The notes under the pieces: model-generated
What the model was told of the DNA's origin: nothing
What the model saw: the letters and a program-made list of their open reading frames with translations, nothing else
Databases searched by the model: none
Origin: Thermoplasmata archaeon
Lineage (GTDB): Archaea > Thermoplasmatota > Thermoplasmata > Lutacidiplasmatales > SKW197
Assembly (NCBI GenBank): GCA_038874435.1
Contig: JAVZCK010000005.1
Span: 1-64,000 of the forward strand
Length of the DNA: 64,000 nucleotides
Direction of reading: 5' to 3'
In this document: positions 1-9,077 of the stretch, piece by piece
How positions within the stretch are numbered: the first letter of the stretch is position 1
Layout: each line of letters begins with the position of its first letter
Position numbers and translations under genes: made by a program

Positions 1-519
1 TTCATACTCATTAATTCCCATCACCTTGTAGGATAGCGGTATGCTCTCATAATTGAGGTCATGCACAACATCCAGTTTATACCCATAGTGCTCATAATAT
101 GGGCTATAATCTGCTTCTTTATCATGCTTTAGCGAATATATGTCTGTAGCATCTTCTGCAGTCCTTACTCCTATCTCAATACCCTTCTTTTTACAGTTAA
201 AGATAAAGTCATAGAGAATTGTATCAAACACTTTTCTCATGTTCTCTTGACCAATTCTTTCGTTTACGAACTCACGGAGGAGTTCGTAGTTAGGACACTC
301 TTCAAATCCTAACAACCGCCAGCCCTCATTTTCACACATCCGTCTGTATGCTTCTATTATCGTCTTGCATTGCCATGCACAAAGCAAGAGTAAAAAACGC
401 ACCTTCGGTGCCATTCTTCGCTCCACCACATTCCACCTTTTGTACACCCTAAGCTCTTTTATCAACTGGATAATGGGATTCACATCACATTTCCCTATCT
501 CTTCCATGGAGATTGTCAT
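1..519 (-). CDS. DDE transposase, N-terminal part, cut by the window edge
   Basis: The reverse strand is open from 519 to the left edge, giving 173 residues of a longer protein. After a helical N-terminal part there is a run ending in YGYKLDVVHD and then IPLSYKVMGINEYE, which resembles the conserved region of IS4/IS5-type DDE transposases (GYKLHV-VD followed by a strand and N-E). ATG at 519 is chosen because GGAGG lies 9 nt upstream; ATG at 528 abuts that motif and is less likely. The rest of the element and its second terminal repeat lie outside the window, so the IS family and integrity cannot be judged. It is the only mobile-element gene seen in the window. Confidence 0.65.
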   Translation of the reverse strand, partial: MTISMEEIGKCDVNPIIQLIKELRVYKRWNVVERRMAPKVRFLLLLCAWQCKTIIEAYRRMCENEGWRLLGFEECPNYELLREFVNERIGQENMRKVFDTILYDFIFNCKKKGIEIGVRTAEDATDIYSLKHDKEADYSPYYEHYGYKLDVVHDLNYESIPLSYKVMGINEYE

Positions 520-652
520 GCATCCCATCCTCCTTCGTTTTTATTCAGGGAATTCTTAGAAATAAATTAAGGTTTAGGAGTTGTGAATAGAACCATGCTG
601 CTTTATATACTAGCACCCCAAATCTTTATGACCCGTAAGAAATGATGAGAAA

Positions 653-2293
653 CTATAGATAGGCCCATATTTTTTTCGCAATTTCCTCCCCCAGCCTTTC
701 TCTGAGAAGGGTCTTGAGTTCTTCCTTTGTAAAAGGTCTTTTTGCACCAATCTCGCCAGCAAGCTTTTTTGAAATACCTGGTACAGAAGTGAGGGCATCA
801 AGCGGGCAGTGGTTCACATCGAGGGGATGCTCAATGCATGTTATGCTTCGCTCACCATGGCCTACTACAATCCCATCAGTAAATTTTCCTACTTCAATCG
901 GGTAAGGAAAGCCCACGAGCAATGGATATGTGCCTATCTGCCTCCCAAATGTGGTTTTACCTTCATGCATCTCAAGCCAAACCCTTTTTATGATTGTTTT
1001 TTCTGGCACGATTTTCTTAAGCATCGGCAAGTCAATGTTTTTTCTGACGATAAATTTGAAGTGCTGGAATTCTGATCTGTGTTTAAAATTGAACGGTTTT
1101 CGAACTCCTGCCACCTGTCTTATGTTTATTCTCCGCACCCACAAATCTCTTTTCAAAACTTCTACCAGAAACTCGTAATTTAACTTGTATGTGTTCCTTG
1201 TCTCGCCATCCAAGCCACCCAAAAAGTTCAGTCCTGGTAGCAACCTCGGCAATCCATTTCCTCCCCTTACCTTTCCAAACTCATTTAGAATTTCTATTGC
1301 TTTCATCACCTGATCTGGCCTGGCATTGAGATTGTTCTGCTTAACTACTACCGAATCTGCGGACTCCATTCCAAAAGCCAATACATTTCCTGATGTAGTG
1401 TACTCAACAAGCAATTTTGTTATCTCTCTTGCTTTGGATTCATGTTCTGCAAGTACTGCAGGGTTTGCATTGTCCAGATGTAAAACTTCTATTTTGGGGC
1501 ATCTTGCCCAAATTCCTGTGAAAAGCTTTCTTATTACCTCAGGATTTGGTTCTGGTGTTTCAGTTTCTCCTACACCTTTTGCCATGTATGAGTAAATACA
1601 TGTCTGACCTCCAATTCGAAAATTTCTTAGTCCAAGCTCATACATTGCTACAATTTCATCAACGATGTCTTCTGGCTCCCTGAAAACTGGTTCACCAAAC
1701 AATACATCAGTGCAGAAACTACAACCTCCTGTAATCCAGCGTACACAACCTTTATAGGTTTCAATTTCAGCTATCACTCCATGTGGAAAATCCTTTACAA
1801 ACTGAATGCATGCAGCACCAGTGCGCGCCCAATTTCGCCATTCAGTAGGGGTCTTCCGTCTTTGGCATTCTCCGTTGCCTACAAGAATGTCGTACAACAA
1901 TGCTTCTCCATCTTTTATTGCAATCCAATCAAACTCATTGCTGACCTCCTTTCTCACTCTTCCCGTGAATGAAAACTTAGCCACAGGTCCCGCTAGAATT
2001 TTTTTCCCGTTCAGTTCTCTTGCCATGCTCACAATTTCATGCATTGATGCAGGCATTGTTCTCAGGTATTTACCTGGCACCAAGGCGCCACCAACGAAAT
2101 ACACAATTGTTGCATTTCTTACCTTCTCCCAAGCATCTTCCTTTTTTCGCCAGGTATCAACAGTAGCATAAATTGGCTCATGACCTGCATTTGCAACCGC
2201 ACCCCATGCATACCTTGGATATGGAGAGATGTATGGTGGAACTCCAAGGACGCTTGGCTCATCAACATAGCAGTCAACGATGGCTACTCTCAA
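653..2293 (-). CDS. Radical SAM protein with C-terminal helix-hairpin-helix (COG1031 type)
   Basis: 546 residues. The N-terminal part (about 1-140) looks like a Rossmann/B12-binding-like domain; the radical SAM core follows with Cys183, Cys191 and Cys194, a CX7CX2C spacing instead of the usual CX3CX2C. The last 50 residues carry a helix-hairpin-helix (SVPGISKKLAGEIGAKRP). This combination matches the archaeal COG1031 family, predicted Fe-S oxidoreductases of unknown substrate. Translation starts at TTG 2293, which overlaps the TGA stop of the upstream MFS gene (TTGA), with GAGGGGG just upstream as ribosome binding site. It is the last gene of the minus-strand series. The HhH suggests nucleic acid binding, but the reaction is not known to me. 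Confidence 0.8.
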   Translation of the reverse strand: MRVAIVDCYVDEPSVLGVPPYISPYPRYAWGAVANAGHEPIYATVDTWRKKEDAWEKVRNATIVYFVGGALVPGKYLRTMPASMHEIVSMARELNGKKILAGPVAKFSFTGRVRKEVSNEFDWIAIKDGEALLYDILVGNGECQRRKTPTEWRNWARTGAACIQFVKDFPHGVIAEIETYKGCVRWITGGCSFCTDVLFGEPVFREPEDIVDEIVAMYELGLRNFRIGGQTCIYSYMAKGVGETETPEPNPEVIRKLFTGIWARCPKIEVLHLDNANPAVLAEHESKAREITKLLVEYTTSGNVLAFGMESADSVVVKQNNLNARPDQVMKAIEILNEFGKVRGGNGLPRLLPGLNFLGGLDGETRNTYKLNYEFLVEVLKRDLWVRRINIRQVAGVRKPFNFKHRSEFQHFKFIVRKNIDLPMLKKIVPEKTIIKRVWLEMHEGKTTFGRQIGTYPLLVGFPYPIEVGKFTDGIVVGHGERSITCIEHPLDVNHCPLDALTSVPGISKKLAGEIGAKRPFTKEELKTLLRERLGEEIAKKIWAYL

Positions 2294-3519
2294 CTATTCC
2301 CCCTCTTTCTCAAGTCAAGGTAACGAACCGTTACTAAAAGAAGCATGAGTCCAGCACACAGAACAAGGAACAGGAAGACAGAGAGCGTTCCTGAATGATC
2401 ACTTAAAAAGCCAGCAACTGGTGGGCCAATACTCATGCCTGCAGAGATCACAATGCTGTAAAGTGCCATAGTTACCCCCTTTGCTCTCTGTGGACATTCA
2501 TCTGCAAGAGATGCTAAAGCACTGGGTCCAAATGCTCCTGCTAGAAATGCGGAAATGCCCAGCAACCCAAGTAATGGTTTTGAGCTCATGAGAACAGAAA
2601 TTAGACCCTCCACATTATTAGTTGGAGATGCATAAACGCTGTAGGCGACCGTGGAAACCACACCAATAACACCAACGGTGCCAATGAACAATACAGGAAT
2701 TCTTCCATACTTATCTGCCAGTTTTCCATAGAAAATTTGGGTAGCTAGGAAAATTGTACCGCCACCTCCTAGCACAAGGGCGAGAGTTGTACCTGGCATT
2801 GAAATCTGGGCACTTTCCATGCTGAAGAATGAAAGAATCACACCAATCATTATATAGAGCATGAGCCAGGGAAGCACAAGTAGCAGAATTTCCCTAGATG
2901 TCAAAACACTTATCACATGCTTAGGAGTAATTTCTTTAGCAGTAAATTTGTGTAGTTCTGGCTCAACAATTGAGAGATAGGCAAAACCTAAACCTGCAAG
3001 TGCCACTGCACCTCCTAACAGAAATGGGATTGATAAAGAGCTAGAGAATGCGTCAACTAGGACACCACCGACAAGAAAACCACTGAACCAGCCAAAGAGA
3101 TTTGCAAAATCAAACGCACCCATCTCCCTTCCTCTTGTGTGCTTTGCGGCATAGTCGGCCACAAGAGCTAGTGAGGCGACAAGAATTGCAGCCGCTGCCA
3201 CACCGTGGAAGGCATTGATTATCATCAGAAGATAAGGATTTGTTGTGAGAGCGTATAGGAAGAGAGAGAGGGCACCAGTTAAAAGTCCTGCAAGTAAAAC
3301 TCTCTTTCTTCCAAACCTATCCACAGCTAACCCTATGAACATCACAGAAATCATCTCTGCAAAAGGAGAGGCACCCCATATCAAACCAAACATGAAATCA
3401 GAGACAGTGTGGCGAAGATAGTACGGTAGAACAATCAAAATGATGCCAAAGCAAAGACGAATAATGAAAGTAGAAGTGTAGAGGGCCAAAAGCATCTTCC
3501 CATACCAATCGATTTTCAT
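2290..3519 (-). CDS. Major facilitator superfamily transporter
   Basis: 409 residues, rich in hydrophobic helices consistent with 12 membrane segments. The loop between helices 2 and 3 reads DRFGRKR, the classic MFS A-motif, and a related ADKYGRIPV occurs in the second half. The protein probably exports or imports a small molecule by proton antiport; the substrate cannot be read from the sequence. It starts 3 nt after the stop of the DUF373 gene and its own stop overlaps the TTG start of the radical SAM gene, so the three are very likely co-transcribed. Confidence 0.85.
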   Translation of the reverse strand: MKIDWYGKMLLALYTSTFIIRLCFGIILIVLPYYLRHTVSDFMFGLIWGASPFAEMISVMFIGLAVDRFGRKRVLLAGLLTGALSLFLYALTTNPYLLMIINAFHGVAAAAILVASLALVADYAAKHTRGREMGAFDFANLFGWFSGFLVGGVLVDAFSSSLSIPFLLGGAVALAGLGFAYLSIVEPELHKFTAKEITPKHVISVLTSREILLLVLPWLMLYIMIGVILSFFSMESAQISMPGTTLALVLGGGGTIFLATQIFYGKLADKYGRIPVLFIGTVGVIGVVSTVAYSVYASPTNNVEGLISVLMSSKPLLGLLGISAFLAGAFGPSALASLADECPQRAKGVTMALYSIVISAGMSIGPPVAGFLSDHSGTLSVFLFLVLCAGLMLLLVTVRYLDLRKRGNS

Positions 3520-3522
3520 TGC

Positions 3523-4650
3523 TCAATGCCTCCATTTTTCCTCACTCAAGCTCTCCCGTCTTAGATAGGTATACATGCTAACTGCAAGTAAATTAACTGA
3601 GATTCCAAGCACAATAGTAAGAATAATAAGTGGGTCCCATGTAACATTTGCCCCTAAGATTGATTTAATAACTCCAATCGCTCCAAAAATTGTAATCGTA
3701 ACTGCGACTAAGGATGCACTTGTAACCCAGAATGTCTTTGAAAACTCTCCCTTCTTGACGACGACTGTAAGCACCTTACCTATTTCAAAAATCCAGATTC
3801 CGATAAAAATCCACCAGATTGAACCACTGAAGAAATCAAGAATTCTTATTCCCACTTCTGCACTGCTTGCATTAAATGAATTGTATCCCTGAATTAATCC
3901 AACTATAATCATTATCATACCGAGAATGCTTGTTGAGAGTGTCAAACTGCCAGAAACAATATCTTCTCTGAACGCACTCACAGATTCACTAAGCCACTCA
4001 AGCACTCTATATGCCCAGAAGATGAGATAAAAACCAAAAAAGATTAAGATGGAATATATTCCGATAGCTGGCAGATAATCAATTCCCAACCAGCCCTCAC
4101 GTTTTAACCTAAATAGGACTGGAAGCAGAAACGCGCTTCCTATAACAATAAGTAAAAGTGCGACTGGGAGCACAAGTTTCGAGCGAAACTTCACATCCTT
4201 GAGGGCTTTCACAATAAGGTAATAAGTGCTTTCAATGTTGGGATTTTGACGCACATAAATTCGTTTCACGCTGTCCACTTTTAACCTGGAGATGATTATG
4301 GGAAGAATGTACTCATCCTCTGCTCCGTCTGTGATAAAAATCGTGGATTCTGGGTTAAGAAGGTGTATGACTTTATCCAACTGTTCTGCAACCTTTTTAT
4401 CAGAATAGGCACCTACATGGATATCCCCAGTTATTGTTACCACCTCAACATCCTCTCCGTTCTGTTTTAATGAATCATAGAGAGACACTGCACCAAAAAT
4501 TGCGTTGGCGTCGCTCTCTTCCGGGTCCTTAAGCGCTAAAGCTTTAGCTGCCTCTATATTCTCCTCTCTGCCAATAACGGGTCCAGTAATACCTGTTTTC
4601 TCTCCTAAGTCATTGTCTCTATCCACACAGAGTACTATTCTTCTTACCAT
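3523..4650 (-). CDS. DUF373 family membrane protein
   Basis: 375 residues from the ATG at 4650. The soluble N-terminal domain (about 1-160) carries the DUF373 pattern: VDRDNDLG near the start, GPVIGREENI, DPEESDANA and FITDGAEDEY. About six membrane helices follow. The family is widespread in archaea and has no assigned function. An upstream TTG at 4668 would add six residues, but ATG 4650 is preferred because an AATAAAC box (4674-4680) sits 26 nt upstream, the spacing seen for leaderless starts elsewhere here. It precedes an MFS transporter and the COG1031 radical SAM gene in the same transcript. Confidence 0.8.
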   Translation of the reverse strand: MVRRIVLCVDRDNDLGEKTGITGPVIGREENIEAAKALALKDPEESDANAIFGAVSLYDSLKQNGEDVEVVTITGDIHVGAYSDKKVAEQLDKVIHLLNPESTIFITDGAEDEYILPIIISRLKVDSVKRIYVRQNPNIESTYYLIVKALKDVKFRSKLVLPVALLLIVIGSAFLLPVLFRLKREGWLGIDYLPAIGIYSILIFFGFYLIFWAYRVLEWLSESVSAFREDIVSGSLTLSTSILGMIMIIVGLIQGYNSFNASSAEVGIRILDFFSGSIWWIFIGIWIFEIGKVLTVVVKKGEFSKTFWVTSASLVAVTITIFGAIGVIKSILGANVTWDPLIILTIVLGISVNLLAVSMYTYLRRESLSEEKWRH

Positions 4651-4673
4651 TTCATAATGGAATAGCAAAAGGT

Positions 4674-4680
4674 GTTTATT
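4674..4680 (-). promoter_or_regulatory. Probable TATA box of the DUF373 gene
   Basis: AATAAAC on the minus strand is centred 26-27 nt before the ATG at 4650, which predicts a leaderless transcript. It is a weak match taken alone; the spacing is the main support. Confidence 0.4.
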
Positions 4681-4722
4681 AGGATTGTGCAGTTTGCCTC
4701 TTCATAGGAGGCACCTCTTTTT

Positions 4723-5847
4723 TTACGTACAGACTTTTCTATATTTTCTATTCCCTGTAACATAGAGAATAAGGGCTGTGAAGGCAAACCCAGAAGCAAT
4801 GTACATCACAAGGTGGAAAGTTGTGAGCGAGGCATTGGCTAATGCAATGTTTCCAATTACAAGTCCTGTTATAATCGGGCCGATTATGTTTGCCAAGCTT
4901 GTAGTTCCACTTAGTAATCCGCTCGCTGTTGAATGCTCCTCATTTCTCTCGTTTATGTACTTCAAAGCCCCGACATACATTGTTGCCCAGGAAAGACCGA
5001 GAATTACCTGTGTAGGAATCATTTGATGAAAATCTGATGCGAAAGTGAATGTGAGAAATGTTACAGCAGAGAGAGCAAAGCCAAATGGCAGAAGTTTAGT
5101 GGAGGCGTAACGGTCAAGGAAAAACATTGAAATTGCTTGAGTGCCAGTGTTTATCGCGTAAAGCACACCGATTTCAAAAGCAGTGCAACCTATTCTCGCA
5201 AGGAAGACAGGAAAAATTGCCCAGATTGCTGTTGCTCCAGAATGACGGATTAGCACACCCGCATAGGCACACCATGCTCGCTTTATCACACTTTTAGGGA
5301 ACATCGGGACGACGTGCTTTTTTTCAGAGGAAAATGGAAGAAGAAGCGCAAGGACAAACCCAGCACACATAAACACAGAACATACCATAAAAATCATGGT
5401 GTAATCCTTTACCTGGCCTACAATCAGAGAACCAAAAGCAGTGCCTGCAGCCCCGAAGCTAGCATAAATTCCGAGTTTTTTGCTTCCTCTTTCATATGCA
5501 TAAGCAATGAGTGCACCAGGAAAGATACCGATTGCAGCCCCAAAAAGCAGCCTAGCTAGTATTAGTGTGTAAACTGAGTTTATCATAAATATGTGGGCAA
5601 GACAGACGAAAACTGAGATGCCAAGTCCAAAAAGCATCACATATTTCTTGCCCCTGGTATCCGCAAGCCGCCCGAAATACCAGGAAGTGAGGAAAAGTGA
5701 GAGGTTGTAACCGCTTATTATGCCCGTTAGTTGGAAACCATTGGCTCCAACATTGGCTGCAATCTGGGGAATGAAAAGAGAAGCTCCGAATATGCCACAG
5801 TTTACGAGCAGGTTGACGGTGGCTGCCTTATAGAATCCGTTCTGCAT
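4723..5847 (-). CDS. Major facilitator superfamily transporter
   Basis: 374 residues, about 12 hydrophobic helices. The A-motif GRLADTRGKKYV lies after helix 2. It is not closely similar by eye to the other MFS protein at 2290-3519, so the pair is probably not a recent duplication. It begins 44 nt downstream of the CoaD-DUF84 gene on the same strand and may belong to the same transcript. The substrate is unknown. Confidence 0.85.
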   Translation of the reverse strand: MQNGFYKAATVNLLVNCGIFGASLFIPQIAANVGANGFQLTGIISGYNLSLFLTSWYFGRLADTRGKKYVMLFGLGISVFVCLAHIFMINSVYTLILARLLFGAAIGIFPGALIAYAYERGSKKLGIYASFGAAGTAFGSLIVGQVKDYTMIFMVCSVFMCAGFVLALLLPFSSEKKHVVPMFPKSVIKRAWCAYAGVLIRHSGATAIWAIFPVFLARIGCTAFEIGVLYAINTGTQAISMFFLDRYASTKLLPFGFALSAVTFLTFTFASDFHQMIPTQVILGLSWATMYVGALKYINERNEEHSTASGLLSGTTSLANIIGPIITGLVIGNIALANASLTTFHLVMYIASGFAFTALILYVTGNRKYRKVCT

Positions 5848-5891
5848 TTAGTTGGGCAAAAAACAGGAGGTATTTGGGGCTTTGGTTAGAT

Positions 5892-6854
5892 TTACCCTTC
5901 CCATCCATGCAATCTAGGCACGAATGCCATGAGAACTGCCTGCTGGGTTATCTGCACTCTGTCGGTAAGCCCTTTGGAGAGCAAACCAATTGCCCCAATG
6001 CTCTGTCCAATTTTTTTTTCGCCGTAAATCTCTTCAAACGCCTCCTCGATGCTCCTTCCCTTCTTAACAGTTTCAATGACTTCTGGCGGATATGAAAAGC
6101 CAGGACCATGCCCCAGCGTGATTCGTCCATACTTATCCACGATCGCACAATACTGCACATCAAAATAATTCTTCATCTGTTTGTTGTAAAAGAGACCTGC
6201 CTCTATTCCAATGCCGTAATCACAATCCCCTATTGCATTTAGAGCACGGTTCTTTGCACCTTTAACTGTCTTGCCCTCAAATGGCTGCTTCCCAACGCCA
6301 GTATCAACACTTCTTGGATAAAGCTTCATCTCAAGCGCTGGAAAGATTTTTGCAAGCACTGATTTTGCAGCTTCAACCTTAACAGGATTTGTAGAACCCA
6401 GAGCAATCGTAAGGGGCTTTAATCGTTTACCAAGCCGATTGATTTCACCTGCCCTTATTCTTGTTGAGGAGATAGGGAATAGGTCCTCAGCTAGTACTCT
6501 TTTCACAACTACAATCTTGAGCTTCCGGAGCCCTTTCTTCACCCTCTTTCTGTTAATCTCCACTGCTCTCTGCACTGTCTCTGATGAGACCACAAGGGCA
6601 TCCAGTCCTTTCTTAAGTGTGATGCCGTATGCATCATTCAACATGAGAATCTCATAGGGTTTTCCGAATTTTTCCGCAAATTCAATCAGAGTTTTTTTTC
6701 GTATCTCGTATGAATTTACCCCTCCCTTATTAGATGCGAATTTATCGCTGGTCAAGCCAATCAAAACCTTGTCTCCCACTTCAAATGCCTTCTTGAGCAA
6801 TGCCTCGTGCCCTTTGTGAAACAAGTCAAATGTTCCACCAACACCTACGATCAT
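5892..6854 (-). CDS. coaD: Phosphopantetheine adenylyltransferase fused to a DUF84 NTPase
   Basis: 320 residues in two domains. Residues 1-147 are an archaeal CoaD-type nucleotidyltransferase: GGTFDLFHKGH at 6-16 is the HxGH site and ISSTRIR is the second nucleotide-binding motif. This enzyme transfers AMP to 4'-phosphopantetheine in coenzyme A synthesis. Residues 148-320 begin LTIALGSTNPVKVEA and continue with GIGIEAGL, the DUF84 fold of inosine/xanthosine triphosphatases that remove non-canonical purine nucleotides. The two activities are normally on separate proteins, so this is a fusion. Its ATG overlaps the stop of the DUF2116 gene by 4 nt. Confidence 0.85.
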   Translation of the reverse strand: MIVGVGGTFDLFHKGHEALLKKAFEVGDKVLIGLTSDKFASNKGGVNSYEIRKKTLIEFAEKFGKPYEILMLNDAYGITLKKGLDALVVSSETVQRAVEINRKRVKKGLRKLKIVVVKRVLAEDLFPISSTRIRAGEINRLGKRLKPLTIALGSTNPVKVEAAKSVLAKIFPALEMKLYPRSVDTGVGKQPFEGKTVKGAKNRALNAIGDCDYGIGIEAGLFYNKQMKNYFDVQYCAIVDKYGRITLGHGPGFSYPPEVIETVKKGRSIEEAFEEIYGEKKIGQSIGAIGLLSKGLTDRVQITQQAVLMAFVPRLHGWEG

Positions 6855-7045
6855 TTCAATCCCGCTAACTGAAGCAGAAGAATGAACAGGAAAATTGCCA
6901 TCCCTGCATATAGAAGATAAACTAGCATTTTCTTTTTGTTCAATCTAGCATCAAGTTCCTTCTCGCACTTTTTACCGCAAACTTTCTTGTCTGGAGGAAT
7001 CACCTTGTCGCAAATTACACAATGTCTATGGTCCTCCACCTCCAT
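6851..7045 (-). CDS. DUF2116-type zinc-ribbon membrane protein
   Basis: 64 residues. Cys9, Cys12, Cys23 and Cys27 form a small zinc-binding knuckle, followed by a basic linker and one membrane helix (about 41-61). This is the arrangement of archaeal DUF2116 proteins, whose role is unknown. It sits 1 nt after the M24 peptidase stop and overlaps the CoaD-DUF84 start by 4 nt, so it is in the middle of an operon. Confidence 0.75.
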   Translation of the reverse strand: MEVEDHRHCVICDKVIPPDKKVCGKKCEKELDARLNKKKMLVYLLYAGMAIFLFILLLQLAGLK

Positions 7046-7046
7046 C

Positions 7047-8150
7047 CTACTTCACCCTTATCTCCCTGAACTCTCTCTCGGCCTCTGTAAGCACCTTACA
7101 ACCGTCCTTTGTAACTAGAATATCATCCTCAATTCTCACACCTCCTATTTTGGGGATATAGATGCCTGGCTCTACTGTAAGCACCATGTTCTCCTCAAGT
7201 ACAATGTCCTGGCTAGGGCTCATACCGCCAGGGTCATGTACAGTCAACCCAAGCCCATGTCCAAGCCCATGCGTAAACTTCCCCTTATACCTTGAGCGGT
7301 TGATCACATTCTCAGCCACCTTATGGCATTCCTTTGCTGACTTGCCGGCAGAAATAAAATCAATTGCTGCATCATGTGCCTCAAGCACAACCTCATACAT
7401 CCTTTGCTGCTCCTTAGTGGCTTTTCCAGCCACAAAAGTTCTGGTTATGTCCGAACAGTAACGCATGTACCTTGCACCGAAATCGCACAGTACAAAATCA
7501 CCTCTTCGAAGTGTGCCTGTGCAAGCAGTATAATGCGGTTCTGCTGCATTCTTGCCAAATGCTACAATCGTTTCAAATGAAGGCGATGCTGCACCATATT
7601 TTGTCATCAAGTAATTTATCTCTGCAACCACCTCAGATTCTTTCATCCCACTTTCCTTCACAATTGTGGGAATTTCATCCGCTACTTTTGAAACAATCGC
7701 ACATGCCTTTGCAATCCGTTCAATTTCTGCAGGGTCCTTTATCATTCTGGCTTTTCTCAACGCTTCTGACACATCCACAATCTCTGCATCCTTCGTGCAT
7801 TTTACAGTGTCTATGTAGCCAAGATGAGTTATGTTTTCAAAGTTGATACCCACTTTCTTTACCTTCCTGAGCTTTTTCTTCAAAATTTTTGTTCTATCTT
7901 CTTTCCTGTCAAACACCGTGATTGGAAGTTTCGCATGTTTTGCTGTTTCTGCCTCTAGGTTTGTGGTCAAAATCTCAGTTGTCCCGTCTTTCCAGATAAG
8001 GCAGATGCACCCTTCAAAAAGTCCATAAGGAAGGTCGGATACATAGAAAAAGTTAGGGTCTATATTTGGCTCCGTTGCGTTCCTGAGCACAATCACATCT
8101 ACCTCTTGCTTCAGATTTGCAAGAATTTTTTCCACACGCTGCTTCCGCAT
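7047..8150 (-). CDS. Xaa-Pro aminopeptidase/dipeptidase, M24 family
   Basis: 367 residues from ATG 8150. The N-terminal half is the creatinase-like domain; the C-terminal half is the pita-bread metallopeptidase. Visible metal ligands lie in DFGARYMRYCSD (two Asp), GHGLGL (His), VEPGIYI (Glu) and RIEDDI (Glu), so all five are present. The enzyme should remove or hydrolyse residues next to proline in peptides and be cytoplasmic, since no signal sequence is visible. A TTG at 8159 would add three residues; ATG 8150 is the better start. It follows the MEMO-like gene by 33 nt. Confidence 0.88.
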   Translation of the reverse strand: MRKQRVEKILANLKQEVDVIVLRNATEPNIDPNFFYVSDLPYGLFEGCICLIWKDGTTEILTTNLEAETAKHAKLPITVFDRKEDRTKILKKKLRKVKKVGINFENITHLGYIDTVKCTKDAEIVDVSEALRKARMIKDPAEIERIAKACAIVSKVADEIPTIVKESGMKESEVVAEINYLMTKYGAASPSFETIVAFGKNAAEPHYTACTGTLRRGDFVLCDFGARYMRYCSDITRTFVAGKATKEQQRMYEVVLEAHDAAIDFISAGKSAKECHKVAENVINRSRYKGKFTHGLGHGLGLTVHDPGGMSPSQDIVLEENMVLTVEPGIYIPKIGGVRIEDDILVTKDGCKVLTEAEREFREIRVK

Positions 8151-8183
8151 AAAAACCAAAAAGAAATGGGTGATAAAAAGGTT

Positions 8184-9011
8184 TCAGTGCTCAAACACAA
8201 TTGAACCATAACCCACGACTTCAAACATTTCCTCCACATCTCCAGATGTGGCATACTTCAGGAGTTTTCCCTTGAGACCGAGGGCATAAAGTAATGTAAG
8301 AACTGGACCATACCCACACATTGAAATCCCATATTTTCTGATAGTAGTGTAAAGCCCTTCTGGGTCACAATTAACAATTCTCTCAATTGCAAGAGCATCA
8401 TACTTGTATGCCCATTCTTTTGGCACATAGTGGGAAAAGTCAGTGGACGCTATTATCACCACATCCTTGTTTGTGGTTGCAATCGCCTTTTTTATCGCCT
8501 CACCTGTCTTTTTCGCTGTAGGTAAATCCATCCTATACATGGCTATAGGCACAAACTGGATATCTGTCTTAAAATACTGGAGAAACGGAAGATGCACCTC
8601 AATTGAGTGTTCCTCCTCATGGGCCCTTTTATCATCTGGAATTCCCTCAGAAATCAACTTTTTTGCAATTTCCATGTCAATTTTTGCAGTTCCGAGCGGT
8701 GTTAGAAAGTCCTGAGTAGTAAGTGCCACCTCTTCTCCGAAGCCATGGTGGTTCACACCGAGAATTATGAATGTATCTGGAAAACCTTCCTCGGCAAGGG
8801 CCCCATAGGCATGGGAGGCAACAGGTCCAGAGTAAACATAACCAGCGTGCGGTGCCACAACCCCCTTTATTCTCTTTTTCCCTTGCTCCCCCAGCTTCGG
8901 GATTCGCCCAAACCCAAGTTCATGAAGAAAGCACTGCTCAATGCTCTTTCGCAAACTAGATGCACTGGCGGGGTAAAATGCACCTGCAACTGCTGGCTCT
9001 CTCAGAGGCAT
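8184..9011 (-). CDS. MEMO1 family protein (AmmeMemoRadiSam system protein B)
   Basis: 275 residues, the usual family length. Signature stretches are REPAVAGAFYP at the start, APHAGYVYSG, GVNHHGFG, EHSIEVHLPF and STDFSHY, with conserved histidines of a metal site related to LigB dioxygenases. In many archaea this protein occurs together with an AMMECR1 protein and a radical SAM protein; neither partner is next to it here, although a different radical SAM gene ends the same gene series. The ATG lies 24 nt from the centre of a TATA box, so the mRNA is probably leaderless. It shares that box with the divergent glgA. Confidence 0.88.
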   Translation of the reverse strand: MPLREPAVAGAFYPASASSLRKSIEQCFLHELGFGRIPKLGEQGKKRIKGVVAPHAGYVYSGPVASHAYGALAEEGFPDTFIILGVNHHGFGEEVALTTQDFLTPLGTAKIDMEIAKKLISEGIPDDKRAHEEEHSIEVHLPFLQYFKTDIQFVPIAMYRMDLPTAKKTGEAIKKAIATTNKDVVIIASTDFSHYVPKEWAYKYDALAIERIVNCDPEGLYTTIRKYGISMCGYGPVLTLLYALGLKGKLLKYATSGDVEEMFEVVGYGSIVFEH

Positions 9012-9031
9012 AGATGATAATGGGCTTGCGG

Positions 9032-9039
9032 TTATATAA
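9032..9039. promoter_or_regulatory. Shared palindromic TATA box between MEMO and glgA
   Basis: TTATATAA is a perfect palindrome. Its centre is 24.5 nt from the minus-strand ATG at 9011 (leaderless) and 42 nt from the plus-strand ATG at 9078, implying a leader of about 17 nt for glgA. No second TATA-like element is seen in the 66-nt gap, so one box may serve both directions. Confidence 0.55.
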
Positions 9040-9077
9040 AAGTATCCTTAAAATATCAGTTCATCTATTCCCCCCGC

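Noticed and set aside
541-600. Possible terminal inverted repeat upstream of the transposase
   Set aside because: The other end of the element lies outside the window, so no inverted match or target duplication can be shown.
4679-4724. Hairpin GCCTC/GAGGC followed by seven T on the plus strand, and an eight-residue frame (MKRQTAQS) on the minus strand before the DUF373 gene
   Set aside because: No plus-strand gene lies upstream for the hairpin to terminate, and the tiny frame has no support beyond its presence.
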